From an uncultured Saprospiraceae bacterium (GTDB taxonomy: Bacteria > Bacteroidota > Bacteroidia > Chitinophagales > Saprospiraceae), in NCBI GenBank assembly GCA_905480595.1, contig CAJQQY010000364.1, forward strand, positions 1 through 37,702: DNA of 37,702 nucleotides, written 5' to 3'. The translations under genes were made by a program, and so were the position numbers. How positions within the stretch are numbered: position 1 is the first letter of the stretch; every line of letters starts with the position of its first letter. The notes beneath the pieces are model-generated. The model worked only from the letters and a program-made list of their open reading frames with translations. It was not told the origin of the DNA and did not search any database. Shown piece after piece: positions 7,981-19,500 of this stretch.

Positions 7981-8509
7981 AGTGATTGTAATTAAATATG
8001 TGAGGAATTATATAATATGTTAAAAATGGATTGCTAAAGTGTTGTATTTCAATTACTTATGTAGCTGGTAATCTAGATTTATCGATTTTGGAATCAATAA
8101 TCCAGTTAGTATCCTAAAGTTTCTAGAACAATAGAAATTCAAATTTTTAAGCCAAAATCTATCTCATATTTTGAATAAATGAAATAGAAAATATGAAAAT
8201 ATCTTGAAGGTGAAACACTCAAAAAAGAAAGGACTATTCAGATACCACGGGGACAAAATATCTTTTCGAGAAGTTAAAAACCTGATTGAAAATCATTGGA
8301 AAGGCGATTGAAAACAGTCTGGTAAGCACTCAAAATACATTAGTTATTTCAATCATCTGTTAAAAACATATCAAGGATAATGCCAATATGTCAAGGTGAG
8401 TTTTTTTATTTTTGATTAAGCAAAATTCTTTTATTTAGAATGGATTTATTTTTAGGAATCTCCTCCCTTTTGCTATCGAAATCTTGTATTTTGCAAAAAA
8501 AATAAATCA
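7981..8509. other. 529-base intergenic region, divergent upstream region of OmpA-family and ndh genes
   Basis: This gap must hold the promoters of both flanking divergent genes, but no full -33/-7 pair stands out. A near-match TATTTTG lies at 8487-8493, 17 bases before the ndh start. The only other signal is a short interrupted open frame at 8210-8380, listed separately. Confidence 0.5.
8210..8380 (+). pseudogene. Possible small or interrupted ORF of unknown type
   Basis: From a GTG at 8210 (or TTG at 8204) a frame runs 33 codons (begins VKHSKKKGLFRYHG, ends ENHWKGD) to a TGA at 8309. The same frame then reads 22 further codons (KQSGKHSKYISYFNHLLKTY) to TAA at 8378. The residue mix on both sides of the TGA looks protein-like (basic and aromatic-rich). 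This would fit a small gene broken by one stop, or chance. I do not recognise a family. Confidence 0.2.
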
Positions 8510-9826
8510 ATGACTTTCAATATTCCAGATACGGATCAGCCTAGAATTGTAATTGTAGGGGCGGGTTTCGGAGGTTTAAGTTTAGCTCGAAAATTAGCCA
8601 AAACGAACTATCAAGTTATTTTAATTGATAAAAATAATTATCATCAATTCCAACCTTTATTTTATCAAGTTGCAATGGCTGGCTTAGAGCCGAGTTCAAT
8701 AGCTTTTCCATTGCGTAAAGTTTTTCAAAAAAAGAAAAATGTATTTATTCGAGTGACGAAAGTGACGGAAATTGATGCTGAAAATAATGAGATCAAGACT
8801 CCTCTTGGAAGATTACATTTTGATCATTTAGTGATCTCCATTGGAGCAAGGACTAATTTTTTCGGGAATGAAAATTTGGAGCGAAAGTGCATTTCCATGA
8901 AGTCAGTTTCAGAAGCACTTTATTTGCGAAATCGAATTCTCTCTGATTATGAAAAAGCGATTTCAACAACGGACTATGACAAAAGACAAGGTCTTATCGA
9001 TATTGCCATTGTAGGAGGAGGACCGACGGGGGTAGAAGTGGCTGGAGCATTGGCTGAGATGAAAAAATATATAATTCCTAAAGAATATAAAGAGTTAGAT
9101 TTTAAGGAAATTGATATTTATTTAATTCAAAGTTCTTCTTGTTTGCTGAAGGGAATGTCATCAGAAGCTTCTGAAGGGGCAAAGATATTTTTGGAAAATT
9201 TAGGAGTGAAAGTAATCCTGGATAAAAGAGTAATGGACTTCGACGGAGAGTTTGTTCACTTGGCAGATGGCTCAAAAATTCAAGCTCAGAAAGTTATTTG
9301 GGCGGCAGGAATTATTGGAAACACCTTGAAAGGATTGCCTGATGAAACATTAACTTATGGCAATAGATTGAAGGTTGATCGCTTTAACCAAGTAGAAGGA
9401 TTTTCTAATATTTTTGCATTGGGAGATATTGCCTATATGGAAGAAGAAGATTACCCCAAGGGGCATCCTCAAGTTGCTCAAGTAGCGATTCAACAAGCAA
9501 AGCAGTTAGCAGAAAATTTGAAAAACAAATTGAAAGGGAAAGAATTTGAACAATTTTATTATAAAGATTTAGGATCAATGGCGACGATAGGAAGGAATAG
9601 GGCTGTAGTAGATTTGCCAAGATTTAAATTCAAAGGTTTTTTTGCTTGGATTGTTTGGTTGATCGTTCATCTATTTTCCTTAATAGGAGTCAAGAACAAA
9701 ATTTTTGTTTTTCTAAATTGGGTTTGGAATTATTTTACCTACGATCAATCTCTTCGTCTGATCATCAAACCTAAAATAAGAAAGGAGGCAGAAAATGATT
9801 CGAGGTTAAAGTCGAATAATATTTGA
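8510..9826 (+). CDS. ndh: Type II NADH dehydrogenase-like NAD(P)/FAD-dependent oxidoreductase
   Basis: A 438-residue flavoprotein that would pass electrons from NADH to the quinone pool without pumping protons. The FAD-binding Rossmann motif VGAGFGGLSLARKL is at residues 16-29, followed by the NDH-2 stretch NYHQFQPLFYQVAMAGLEP. The second (NADH) Rossmann motif IVGGGPTGVEVAGALAE lies at about 167-183. WAAGI and the FAD-contact GDIAYME (about 305) follow. The C-terminal 60 residues are hydrophobic and amphipathic (FFAWIVWLIVHLFSLIGVKN, then NWVWNYFTYDQSLRLI), the expected membrane-binding part. The length is normal. It stands alone as a single transcription unit. Confidence 0.9.
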   Translation: MTFNIPDTDQPRIVIVGAGFGGLSLARKLAKTNYQVILIDKNNYHQFQPLFYQVAMAGLEPSSIAFPLRKVFQKKKNVFIRVTKVTEIDAENNEIKTPLGRLHFDHLVISIGARTNFFGNENLERKCISMKSVSEALYLRNRILSDYEKAISTTDYDKRQGLIDIAIVGGGPTGVEVAGALAEMKKYIIPKEYKELDFKEIDIYLIQSSSCLLKGMSSEASEGAKIFLENLGVKVILDKRVMDFDGEFVHLADGSKIQAQKVIWAAGIIGNTLKGLPDETLTYGNRLKVDRFNQVEGFSNIFALGDIAYMEEEDYPKGHPQVAQVAIQQAKQLAENLKNKLKGKEFEQFYYKDLGSMATIGRNRAVVDLPRFKFKGFFAWIVWLIVHLFSLIGVKNKIFVFLNWVWNYFTYDQSLRLIIKPKIRKEAENDSRLKSNNI

Positions 9827-10104
9827 GAGGAAAAAAATAGTTGATAATTAAATCAACTGCTCCATAATGATAACTAACATAGAGCCTATATTTTTCTATA
9901 AAATAACTTTATGAGAAGATTATTTTCTAATTAAACAACATAAAATTCATTTTAAAATTTACAACAAAAAGACTACATATGGTTTTAACTTATAAGTAAA
10001 AATTGATTTTTTTATCCTAGAGATATATAGACTTTATAGAATGTATATCTTCGAATAATGAAAATACACTCAAATTATTCTAATAAAATCAATAGAGTCT
10101 TTAG

Positions 10105-10692
10105 CTATGATTTTGTCTTTGTAATTTTTTTAGGAGAATTATTTCCCTTAGAGTGGATAGAGTCTAGTCTTTCAATATTTAGTTTTATCTCTTGAAAACT
10201 TTTTTCAGTTTTTAATAATGTGGGTTCTTTTGGAATAATAATTTGTTGTGAAAGTTTTGTTTTTTTCTTTTTAGATTTCTTGACTACTTCATTTTCAGTA
10301 GACTGTAATTTTATTAATGTCTCTCTTAAACTTTTATTTTCATTCAAAAGAAAATTTACATTTTGCTGGTCTACATTGGCTACCTCTTCAAGCTTGTCGA
10401 TAATTTCTCTTAAACTATTATATTCTTCATTTACTGTTTGAGCTTCCTTTTGGAGAGGCAATGTAACCATGGAAATGATGCCGGAGAAAACAAAATTTGT
10501 AATTAAAAAGAACCAAAGAATGGGAAAAAATTTCTTGTCAATTTTTTCCTTCTTAATTGCAACATATATTAATACCGCAGAAAGCATGGTAATTAAAACG
10601 GTGAAGGCAACATAAACATTTCCATTTGCAAATTTGGAAATAGCATTTAATACTTCAGTTGTAAAACTAGATTGATCATTAATGAATAGCAT
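10105..10692 (-). CDS. Hypothetical inner-membrane protein with coiled-coil tail
   Basis: A 195-residue protein I do not recognise. Two hydrophobic helices lie at about residues 26-46 (VYVAFTVLITMLSAVLIYVA) and 56-76 (FPILWFFLITNFVFSGIIS). Residues about 82-135 then form an acidic heptad-like helix (YNSLREIIDKLEEV, LLNENKSLRETLIKLQ). It ends in a Lys-rich stretch (KKSKKKKTKL) and a basic tail. The likely topology is a membrane hairpin with a long cytoplasmic coiled coil. It lies alone between ndh and the Hpt gene, with long AT-rich spacers on both sides. Confidence 0.68.
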   Translation of the reverse strand: MLFINDQSSFTTEVLNAISKFANGNVYVAFTVLITMLSAVLIYVAIKKEKIDKKFFPILWFFLITNFVFSGIISMVTLPLQKEAQTVNEEYNSLREIIDKLEEVANVDQQNVNFLLNENKSLRETLIKLQSTENEVVKKSKKKKTKLSQQIIIPKEPTLLKTEKSFQEIKLNIERLDSIHSKGNNSPKKITKTKS

Positions 10693-11317
10693 ATCGGGAT
10701 ATTTTAGGTTTTAAAAAATAGGTTTTTGAATCCAACTTTTTTAAAAGCTAATTCTACGTTTCATTTATTAGAATTAATAACCATTTGTAATTCCTTTTCT
10801 GTCAGTATTTTAATTGATTAACAAATATTTAATGTACTTTTTAAGGAAATGGAAAGTTAACTTTAAGATTTTTTTTTCAGGTAGTTAATTATGTCTTAAA
10901 AACATAGTTTCAACACTTAGCATAGTTTTTGTTTCCCACTAAATTATAATAAATCCATTCCTCCTTTATGTTTTAGATTTATCCCATTTCCCAAACAATT
11001 TATTTAATAAAAACACAAAAAAATGAAATCAACCTCCTTCCAGCTCTTTCTTTCCAAGAATTAGAAAAATGAATCATTTCAATCTAAAGATGGTAATTTT
11101 CACTCTTCCCATTCTTTAAACCTTATTATCCCAACTAGAATGGGAGTTGAAGGAAATGGAATTGAATTTATTTCAGAGTTATGAAATTTTTTTCAAATAT
11201 CAAGTCAAAAAACGCCTGTCATAATTTATAAAAGTTAGAATTAGGATGGTGCAATTAAAGGAAAGAAAGAATTATTAAAACAACACCTAATTAATTAGAA
11301 AAAAAGAATCCAACTAT
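10693..11317. other. 625-base intergenic region
   Basis: No intact gene is seen on either strand. The segment 11023-11298 contains a possible decayed coding remnant, listed separately. The rest is AT-rich and shows no strong hairpin or promoter box that I can defend. Confidence 0.45.
11023..11298 (+). pseudogene. Possible decayed response-regulator receiver remnant
   Basis: One frame starting at ATG 11023 and ending at TAG 11296-11298 carries four internal stops. Between stops it reads SLNLIIPTRMGVEGNGIEF and later KTPVIIYKS and DGAIKGKKELLKQ. These pieces come in the order and spacing of receiver-domain strands 3 and 4 ('LIILDIRMPxMNGIEF' then 'TPVIIYTS'), with the phospho-acceptor Asp lost. 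The next gene (11318) is an Hpt phosphotransfer protein, a natural partner. The number of stops is not far below chance for DNA this AT-rich, so this could be accidental. Confidence 0.27.
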
Positions 11318-11722
11318 ATGGAAATTACTCAACCTATTGAAACTAAACCCAAAAATGTAGAAAATTTATTTCTCGAAACGCTGTCTAAAAAATTAAAAGG
11401 GCGGACTAGTTTGATGGTAGAAATGGGGAAAATATTTTTAGATCAAGCTCCGGTGATGAAGTCTATTTTAGAGAATTCTCATCAAAAAGGAGATTATGAG
11501 TCTATTCGCTTTGAAGCACATAAATTTAAATCAACTGTAAATATTATTGGTTTAGATTTGCTGAGAGCCTTTGCCTCAAAAACGGAACAGCTGTATTATG
11601 AAGGCAAACCTACTGAGTGCACCAAGGAGTTACTTCAAGATTTTGCAGCACAAATTGAAATAGATTGTCAAAAAGTAAAATCAGCAGTAGAAGAACTTTC
11701 CCAAGCGCAGGTGGCTGGGTAG
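11318..11722 (+). CDS. Hpt (histidine phosphotransfer) domain protein
   Basis: A 134-residue single-domain protein expected to carry a phosphoryl group between a hybrid sensor kinase and a response regulator. Residues about 30-120 form the helical bundle. The phospho-accepting His68 sits in FEAHKFKSTVNIIGLDLLR, matching the Hpt pattern H-x-x-K-(S/G)-(S/T/A)-x-x-x-x-G, and is followed by a second helix with LYYEG. There is no kinase or receiver domain in the protein and no intact kinase gene adjacent. The only possible partner nearby is the decayed receiver-like remnant just upstream. It is convergent with the FkbM gene. Confidence 0.84.
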   Translation: MEITQPIETKPKNVENLFLETLSKKLKGRTSLMVEMGKIFLDQAPVMKSILENSHQKGDYESIRFEAHKFKSTVNIIGLDLLRAFASKTEQLYYEGKPTECTKELLQDFAAQIEIDCQKVKSAVEELSQAQVAG

Positions 11723-11767
11723 CTAAATGTATAATTATAAAATTTGGATGGATTGTCTAGCCAGCTC

Positions 11768-12490
11768 TTATTTATTAGGATAGGCAATAAAATAATAGTT
11801 TAGTCCTTTTTCAAATTGTTCAATAAATTCTGTTTTCGAAAAAGGGGCTGAATTGTTGAGCCATTTTTTCATAGTGGAGATATTCAGACTACATTCTCCA
11901 TGTAGTAATTCAAAAACTTGTTCAGGACGAATTCCATAAACATCAGCACCTCCTAATCCATGTTCGAAAACGATAATTGGTTGGTTCTTTTTGATCGTTT
12001 TTTTACCACCTTCCATGACCAAAAATTCAGCACCTTCCACATCAATTTTGATAAAATCAACTTTTAATTCTGCGGGTAAAACATTATCCATTAAATCAAT
12101 TTCGATGGTAATCGAAGTGTCTTTTTCGTTAGGCTTATCATATTTTCTTTTTTTCATTCCACTATAGCCAGGGTTAGAAATGACGTGGTTAAAAGAAGAA
12201 CTTCCTTTTTTGTTACTCAATCCTAATTGGTGAAAATGACAATTTTTTGGGAATTTTTTTCCTAAAGAATTAAAAAAACTAGGTATAGGTTCGAAACCAT
12301 GATGCTGTCCTTTCGGAGCATGTTTAAGCATGATTTCGAGCACCTCACCTTCGTGACAACCTACATCAAGGCAGTTAGAATTAGGATTCAAACACTTTTT
12401 TAAAACCTTTTTGGTTTGCTGATCATATTGCTGATTTTTAGTGAAAGCAATCGGCAATTTTTTGATAAGATTTTTAATTTGTTTTTTCAC
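11768..12490 (-). CDS. FkbM family SAM-dependent methyltransferase
   Basis: A 240-residue cytoplasmic methyltransferase. SAM motif I is NCLDVGCHEGE (residues 39-49), the acidic residue after strand 2 is in HGFEPIP, and the family hallmark VDFIKIDVEGAEFLVMEGG (about 143-161) is followed by IVFEHG. FkbM-type enzymes O-methylate sugars, polyketides or other small molecules. No glycan or natural-product cluster surrounds this gene, so the substrate is open. The first 30 residues are basic and lysine-rich. The gene is monocistronic by context. Confidence 0.87.
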   Translation of the reverse strand: MKKQIKNLIKKLPIAFTKNQQYDQQTKKVLKKCLNPNSNCLDVGCHEGEVLEIMLKHAPKGQHHGFEPIPSFFNSLGKKFPKNCHFHQLGLSNKKGSSSFNHVISNPGYSGMKKRKYDKPNEKDTSITIEIDLMDNVLPAELKVDFIKIDVEGAEFLVMEGGKKTIKKNQPIIVFEHGLGGADVYGIRPEQVFELLHGECSLNISTMKKWLNNSAPFSKTEFIEQFEKGLNYYFIAYPNK

Positions 12491-12833
12491 AAAGTGATTT
12501 TTACGAAGTATTAGACTTTAATCGAAAGGATATAATAAAACTTCTTTGAAAAAAATTAGGGTGTAAAAATAGTATGAAATTTTGCGAAATGAAGCCTGAT
12601 TTCAATATTAATTAATTTAAAATCGTTGATAATATTTTGTCTAAAAAGTTGATTTTTAGTTAAAATGTTTGGATTTTGTAACATATTTCAAACCCACCTA
12701 GCTTTAACCATTCAATTTAAGTCCGTATAACTCCCTACATATTTTTGAAATTTATAATAAAAAGCAACGATGTTTAGTTATTTTTGCTGACATTGAATTT
12801 ATTTTTTCAAACACTCAAAACGATACATTACAC
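12491..12833. other. 343-base divergent intergenic region
   Basis: Lies between the divergent FkbM and small secreted-protein genes. It holds TATTTTTG at 12779-12786, a full TAnnTTTG match 47 bases before the ATG at 12834. No coding sequence or strong hairpin is visible. Confidence 0.5.
12779..12786 (+). promoter_or_regulatory. Possible -7 promoter box of the small secreted-protein gene
   Basis: TATTTTTG matches TAnnTTTG and lies 47 bases upstream of the ATG at 12834. A -33 TTG at standard spacing is missing, so the call is tentative. Confidence 0.35.
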
Positions 12834-13247
12834 ATGAAAGGAATACTAACACTTATATTACTTACCCTATCCATCCTTTCTTTTGCCCAAAATAAATCTT
12901 CTGAAACTGTTGAAATCGATGAGCGCTTAACAGAAGTTTATGATGCAGAATACTTGACAAATTTGCAAACTCAAAACCCATTCTTGTTACAACGATGGTC
13001 TTTCTATTTAGATAATGCGTACTATATTGTGGACTTTCCAACGGAAAAAGGAAACCCAGACTATCCAACCATCGAAGTGGCAGATTTAGATAATATGAAT
13101 ATTTTGCTTTTGGAAAAAAGCCAAAAAATGACAAGAGATTTTAATAAACTTACCAAATATAAAATCAAGGGAACCGATAAAATTTTAGTTTATTATTCTG
13201 GGAAAGAATTCAATCAAAAATTGAATACTTCCTTAGGTCGGAAGTAA
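12834..13247 (+). CDS. Small secreted hypothetical protein
   Basis: A 137-residue protein with a clear signal peptide, MKGILTLILLTLSILSFAQ, cleaved after about residue 19. The mature part is acidic at first (SSETVEIDERLTEVYDAEYLTNL), then has an aromatic region (LQRWSFYLDNAYYIVDFP) and ends basic. No lipobox, T9SS tail or known domain was recognised. It is followed by the large adhesin gene on the same strand, but the 278-base gap makes co-transcription uncertain. Confidence 0.75.
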   Translation: MKGILTLILLTLSILSFAQNKSSETVEIDERLTEVYDAEYLTNLQTQNPFLLQRWSFYLDNAYYIVDFPTEKGNPDYPTIEVADLDNMNILLLEKSQKMTRDFNKLTKYKIKGTDKILVYYSGKEFNQKLNTSLGRK

Positions 13248-13525
13248 AATTTTAATCACCTAATAATTTCCAAAATTCTCCACTAACTAAAAACTAAAAA
13301 GACTAGGCAGCAAAAACTGTCAAAAATCTATCAATGTAGAGTTATTAAGCTGTAGATTTTGGTAATAGACCTACTAATTTTTAACTTTCAGTTGATCTAA
13401 AAAACAGACATACACTTAATATTTTTCTACCCCTAATTATCCCCTGAACTTTTAAAATTTTGAACAAATTTTTTTACATAATCACCTTAACCTGATTTTG
13501 TAAAATTCCCAAATCTGATTGCTTT

Positions 13526-16500
13526 ATGTGCAAACACTTACAAATATTTAATTTGAATAATTTAACTCACACTTCGATCAATTGTTTTTCTAAGCATTGG
13601 TTAGTCTTCACATTTTTTATCCTTTTATCCTCCGTTGGGTATGCTCAGTCTTACTCCATGGATGGAACTCCAATTACTGATTGTGATGGTTTTTTCTATG
13701 ATAGCGGAGGAAGTACTGGAAATTATGGATCATCAGAATCATTTACGACTACAATTTGTTCGGACGGAACAGATGGGACACATGTTCAATTAATTTTTTC
13801 AGCGGTAGAATTAGTAGCTGGAGATGAAATTTGTTTTTTTGACGGTACAGATGTAACTGCTCCAGCATTAGCTTGTAATGGAGATTTTATGGTAGGGTCA
13901 CCGTTTATTATTCAAGCGACTGCAGCAAATACTTCAGGATGTCTAACAATTACTTTTAATTCAGATGGAAGTGGAGAGAGTGCGGGGTGGCAAGCTGATA
14001 TGAATTGTATTCCATCTTGTCAAACGATCCTAGCAAACTTAGTAAGCTCAGATCCTGTGGTTAGTCCTGTGGATACTGGATATATTGATATATGTCAAGG
14101 AGAAAGAGTTTTCTTTTATGGAGAAGGAATTTATCCACAAGATGGAGTTGTGTATAATCATTCTGATTTGACTTCATCTTTTGAGTGGGATTTTGGAGAT
14201 GGTACTTTTGGACTTGGTCCTAATGTATCTCACATCTATGAAGAGTCAGGAGGTTATATTGTTCAATTGACGATTACAGATCAATTTGGATGTACTAATA
14301 CTAATTTTTTAAATCAAAGAGTGCGGGTTTCTACGAATCCATCTTTTGCAGTCTTGGCAGATTTTGATAGTGCAATTTGTGCAGGAGATACAATTAAGTT
14401 GAATGCCATTGTGAGTCAAATTGATAGTGCTTATTCTGTTGGGGTTTCACCTAATGTAGGTAGTTTTCCAACTTCAGGTACTCGGTCTGATTCATTAGCC
14501 TTACCTGATGGAACAGGGGCTGCTTATGAAACGAGCATTGGTTTTTCTAACTTTTCTCCAGGACAAGTTTTGACAAATATTGATGATATAGTTTCTATTT
14601 GTGTAATTATGGAACATTCATGGTTGAGAGATTTAGAAATTTCAATTGAATGTCCAGATGGAACATCTATAATTTTACATGATCATCCTGGGAATTTTGG
14701 TGGAGAGGTATTTTTAGGAGAACCCTTTGAAGCAGATGAAGCATTACCAGAACCTATTCCGGGAGTTGGTTATGAATATTGTTGGACGCCAAATGCCACT
14801 AACGGGACTTGGTTAGAATTTGCCAATGCATCAGGTGTAGGTACTTTACCTGCAGGAGATTATAATTCATTTGATCCTATGTCAGATCTTTTGGGATGTC
14901 CTCTGAATGGGGAATGGACGATTTCAGTTCAAGATCTATGGGGAATTGATAATGGATTTATTTTTGAGTGGAGTATTGAATTTGAATCTTCTCTTTATCC
15001 AAACATTGAAACTTTTACTCCTGAAATTATAGATTACTATTGGGGAGATAATCCATCTATCTTTTTCCAAACTAATGATTCAATCGCAGCTTCTCCTCAA
15101 AATGCAGGAACTGCAAGTTATACTTTTGAAATCTTGGACGACTTTGGTTGTACTTATGATACTTCAATTTTTATTACAATTTTACCTCCAACTCATCCTG
15201 ATTGTTTTGATTGTCCTGACCCAGAACCGATGTTGCAAGACACTAGTATATGTGATGGACAAACAGTTTTTATTGATGCCGAGAGTACGACAAGTTTAGG
15301 AAGTCAATCGATTACTTTTGAGACTTTTCCAACCTATGAGATTGGGTTTGCTAATCATCCTCCGTCCGATCCTTATGAGGCTCAATTAGAAGTTACTTCG
15401 ATAAATCCTTTAACTATAACCAATGCAGCAACTCAAATTTGTGGGGTCTGTGTGAATTTAGATACAGACTTTGATGGAGATATTCGACTCTATCTTAAAT
15501 CACCATCTGGGCAAACATTGGAACTATCAACTAATAATGGTGGAGCGGGAGATAATTATACAAATACCTGTTTTACTCCAACTGCCACAACTTCAATAAT
15601 AGGAAGTTCAGCGCCATTTACTGGTGAGTTTATTCCAGAAGGAGATTGGAGTGATTTGGATGGATCGACAATAAATGGAATTTGGGAATTACAGGTTTCA
15701 GATGGATTTGGTGTGACCAAATTTGGAGTTTTAAACTCATGGTCTATTTGTTTTAATACTGAAAATGATGTTGAATATAGTTGGTCGCCAGTTGCAGGAT
15801 TATCATGTTATAATTGCCCCGACCCTATTGCTGATCCTTCTACAACTTCGACTTATATTTTAGAAGTGTCAGATGATTATGGATGTTTAAGCTTGGATAC
15901 AATGACGATTAATGTAGCTTCAAGTATTCCTTCACCAGCGAATGTAACTTGTGATACGATGGGAAGTGGTAATCTTAATTTTACATGGGATGCTGTTAGT
16001 GGTTTCTCAAGTTATTTAGTCAATGTTAATGGAACAGGATGGGTGCCTGCGAATGGAATTCTTTCTCATTTGGTAAGTGGATTATCTAATGGAGATATGG
16101 TTACTCTTGAAGTACAGGTTAACGCTTTAAATGTAAATTGTGCAGTTGGTACATCAAGTGCGACATGTACTTATTTTTTATGTGAAATTTCTCTTGAAGT
16201 ACCTACCAATGGAATTACAGGGCCTTCATGCTTTAATACAGATGATGGAACTGTTATCGTGCAAGCGACGGGGATTGGAACTGGTCCGTTCTCTTATACC
16301 TTAGATAATAATCCTCCACAGTCAACTGGAATTTTTAATGTTGGAGCTGGGGATCATTCGATAATTTTGACAGATGTAGATGGATGTGCAGATACTGTAA
16401 TGGTAAATGTTCCGTTAGCTGATTCTATTTTTGTAGATGTAGCGATTGATGATGTTCCATGTTTTGGAGATAGTGAAGGTACAGCTACAGCAACTGGTTC

Positions 16501-19500
16501 AGGTGGAACAGGAACGTTTAATTATGCTTGGAGTACTACACCAGTTTTGACTTTTGATCCAACTATCAATTCTGTTCCCGCTGGAGATTACACAGTAACT
16601 GTAACAGATGGAAATGGTTGTGAAGTAGAAGAAATGATTACTATTGACGAACCTGAAGTCTTAGATGGAATTATTGCACCAACCCAAGTTTCTTGTTTTG
16701 AAGGAAATGATGGTTCTACAACTGTTTTCCCAACAGGTGGAGTTGAACCATATCTGTTTGCTTGGAGTAATGGCTCAACTAGTTCAAATGCTACTTCATT
16801 AATTGCTGGAACTTACACCGTTACGATTACGGATAACAACGGTTGTATGTTTGAAGTAGAGGAAACGATTGGAGAACCAACAGGAATGGTTTTAACCTTA
16901 GTTCCCACAGATCTAAATTGTAACGGAGACAATAGTGGAGATATTGATTTAGGAGTGACAGGTGGAATGATGCCTTATACTTATTTGTGGGATGATGGAG
17001 AAACGACTCAAGATCGGCCATTGATCTCAGCAAATACATATTGTGTAACTATTACAGATGCCAATAACTGTACTCAAGATACTTGTGTAACTATTGCACA
17101 ACCAACTGTTTTGACATTAGCTATTTCCTCAACTACAACTACATGTATGGGAAATAATACAGATGGAACTGCTACAATTTTTCCTAGCGGAGGAGCAACT
17201 GGTGGTAATTACACATTTCTTTGGAGCAATAATCAAACTAATAGTACTGCTACAAATTTAATAGCAGATAACTATTGTGTTACAGTAACGGATGGAAATG
17301 GTTGTACTGCCGTAGAATGTGTTGATGTTAATTCACCAGATGCGATTGTTATTGACAGTATTATTCCAATTGACGTTTTATGTAATGGAGAAAATTCAGG
17401 TTTCGCAGAAGTATTTGCTTCAGGTGGAAATGGAATATTTACTTATTTATGGAGTGATCAATTAGCTCAATTTTCTAATCCTGCAAATAGTTTGCCTTCA
17501 GGAACTTATACGGTAACCGTTACAGATGCGGCAATGTGTACAGCTACTGCTTCAATATTCGTAGATGAGCCGGCTGTTCTAACCGCATCAATTGATCCAA
17601 CAGATGTACTTTGTTTTGGAGGAAATGATGGAGCTGGAACTGCTAATCCTTTAGGAGGAGTAGAACCTTATAATTATGCTTGGAATACATTGCCGGGGCA
17701 GTTTACTCAAGATGTGAATACTTTAATTCAAGGAAACTATATCGTTACTGTAACTGACTTTAACGGATGTACTACTACAGCGAGTACAACGATCAATGAA
17801 CCTGCAACAGCTGTTTCAGCTGTAGTAGATCAAACACTTGAAAGTTGTTTTGATCAAAACGAAAGTGAAGCGATAGTTACTCCTTCTGGAGGAACTGGGA
17901 CAAATTATACTTACGAGTGGAATAATACACCTGCTTCAACTTCTGCTAATGCAAATAACCTTGCTGCGCAGAATTACTCCGTAATTGTAACTGATGAAAA
18001 TGGATGTCAAACAACTGCTGATATTCTTATAACAGAATTAGAAGAAATCACGGCAAGTGCAATTAACATAGATCCATCTTGTTTTGAATTTAATGATGGT
18101 CAATTAGGAGTAAATATTGTCAATGGTGGAGTAGGAGGTGGAGATTTGAATAATTACAATTATACATGGAGTAATGCTTCGTCTAATCAGTTAAATTCAA
18201 ATCTAGTTGCAGGTGATTACACTTTAACTGTAACTGATGCTCAAGGTTGTTCTGGTGAGACGTTATTTTCTCTTTCTCAACCTGAAGAAATTACAGCAAC
18301 AGCAATTATTGATGATACTAATTGTTTTGGTTCAGCTGATGGACAAATTAATATTCAAATTACAACTCAAGGAGGTGGCTTTCCAATCGACACCTATCAA
18401 TGGGACGGAAATGCCAATAATCAAACTACTCAAATTGCAACAGATTTAGCTATAGGAAATTACATAGTTACCATTACTGATAATACGAATTGTTCTGCAG
18501 TTGCAAGTTTCGAAGTTAATCAACCTACTCCGATTGAAGCAAGTTTTATCGTAGAAGATAATCCATGTGATGGAAATAATATTGGAACCATTGCTACCAC
18601 AACTATCGGTGGAACTCCAGATTATACATATGAATGGACAAACACAGATACATCTAATATTTTTACTTCGACCGATCAAAACCTAACCGATCTTTATGCC
18701 AATGCTTACACCGTAGTAATTACTGATGGTAATGGGTGTACACAAGTAGAAGTCGTAAGCCTTAATGCACCTGATGCACTCTGGGCTACTATTGAAGCAG
18801 ATAGTGTTACCTGTTATGATTATCGAGATGGAGCACTCTATGTGGAAGCTCAAGGAGGAACAGGGCCATATCAATATAGTTTAGACGGAGATAATTTTTC
18901 AGCGACTAATACTTTCTTAGGTTTAGAAGTAGGGAGTTATGCAACCTATATTCAAGATAGAAATGGTTGTACAACTACAATTAGTGCATTGGTTGAAGGC
19001 CCTGAGGAATTGAATGTTGACCTTGGAGAAAATATTACTATCAACATGGGTGAAACTGCTAACCTAAATGCTGTTGTATCTCCTGCTGGAAATTATTTTT
19101 ACACTTGGTCGCCTGAAGATAGTTTGACATGCATAGATTGTCCAAGTACTGACGCTTATGGATTGTTGTTCCAAACAACTTATCAAGTGACGATCGAAGA
19201 TGAGTTTGGTTGTAAGGCTGAAGATTTTATCAATATTTATGTCAATAAATATCGAAGAGTTTTTGTTCCTACTGGATTTTCTCCATTTACTGGAAATGAA
19301 AATGACTTACTTCGAACTCATGGTGATGAAGGAACTATTGTCAAATCCTTTAAAGTTTATGATCGTTGGGGAGAGTTAGTTTACGAAAATAATGTTCCTT
19401 ACGATATCAATGACCCTGATATCGGATGGGATGGAACTTTTGATGGAAAAGTTATGAATCCAGCGGTTTTCGTTTGGTCATTGGAAGTTGAATATATTGA

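Noticed and set aside
11711-11770. Weak hairpin (GCTGGGTAG with CTAGCCAGC) between the Hpt and FkbM genes as a terminator
   Set aside because: It has one mismatch, a loop near 40 bases and no clear T tract, and the left arm is inside the Hpt coding sequence.
15075-15299. Plus-strand alternate-frame ORFs inside the adhesin gene (also at 18237-18449)
   Set aside because: They are out of frame with twelve clear SprB repeats and other domains, have Leu/Gln-rich composition and no start context.
16226-19010. Nucleotide-level tandem repeat or CRISPR-like array in the adhesin
   Set aside because: The periodicity is protein-level (SprB repeats); the DNA copies are diverged, and there are no identical short repeats with unique spacers.
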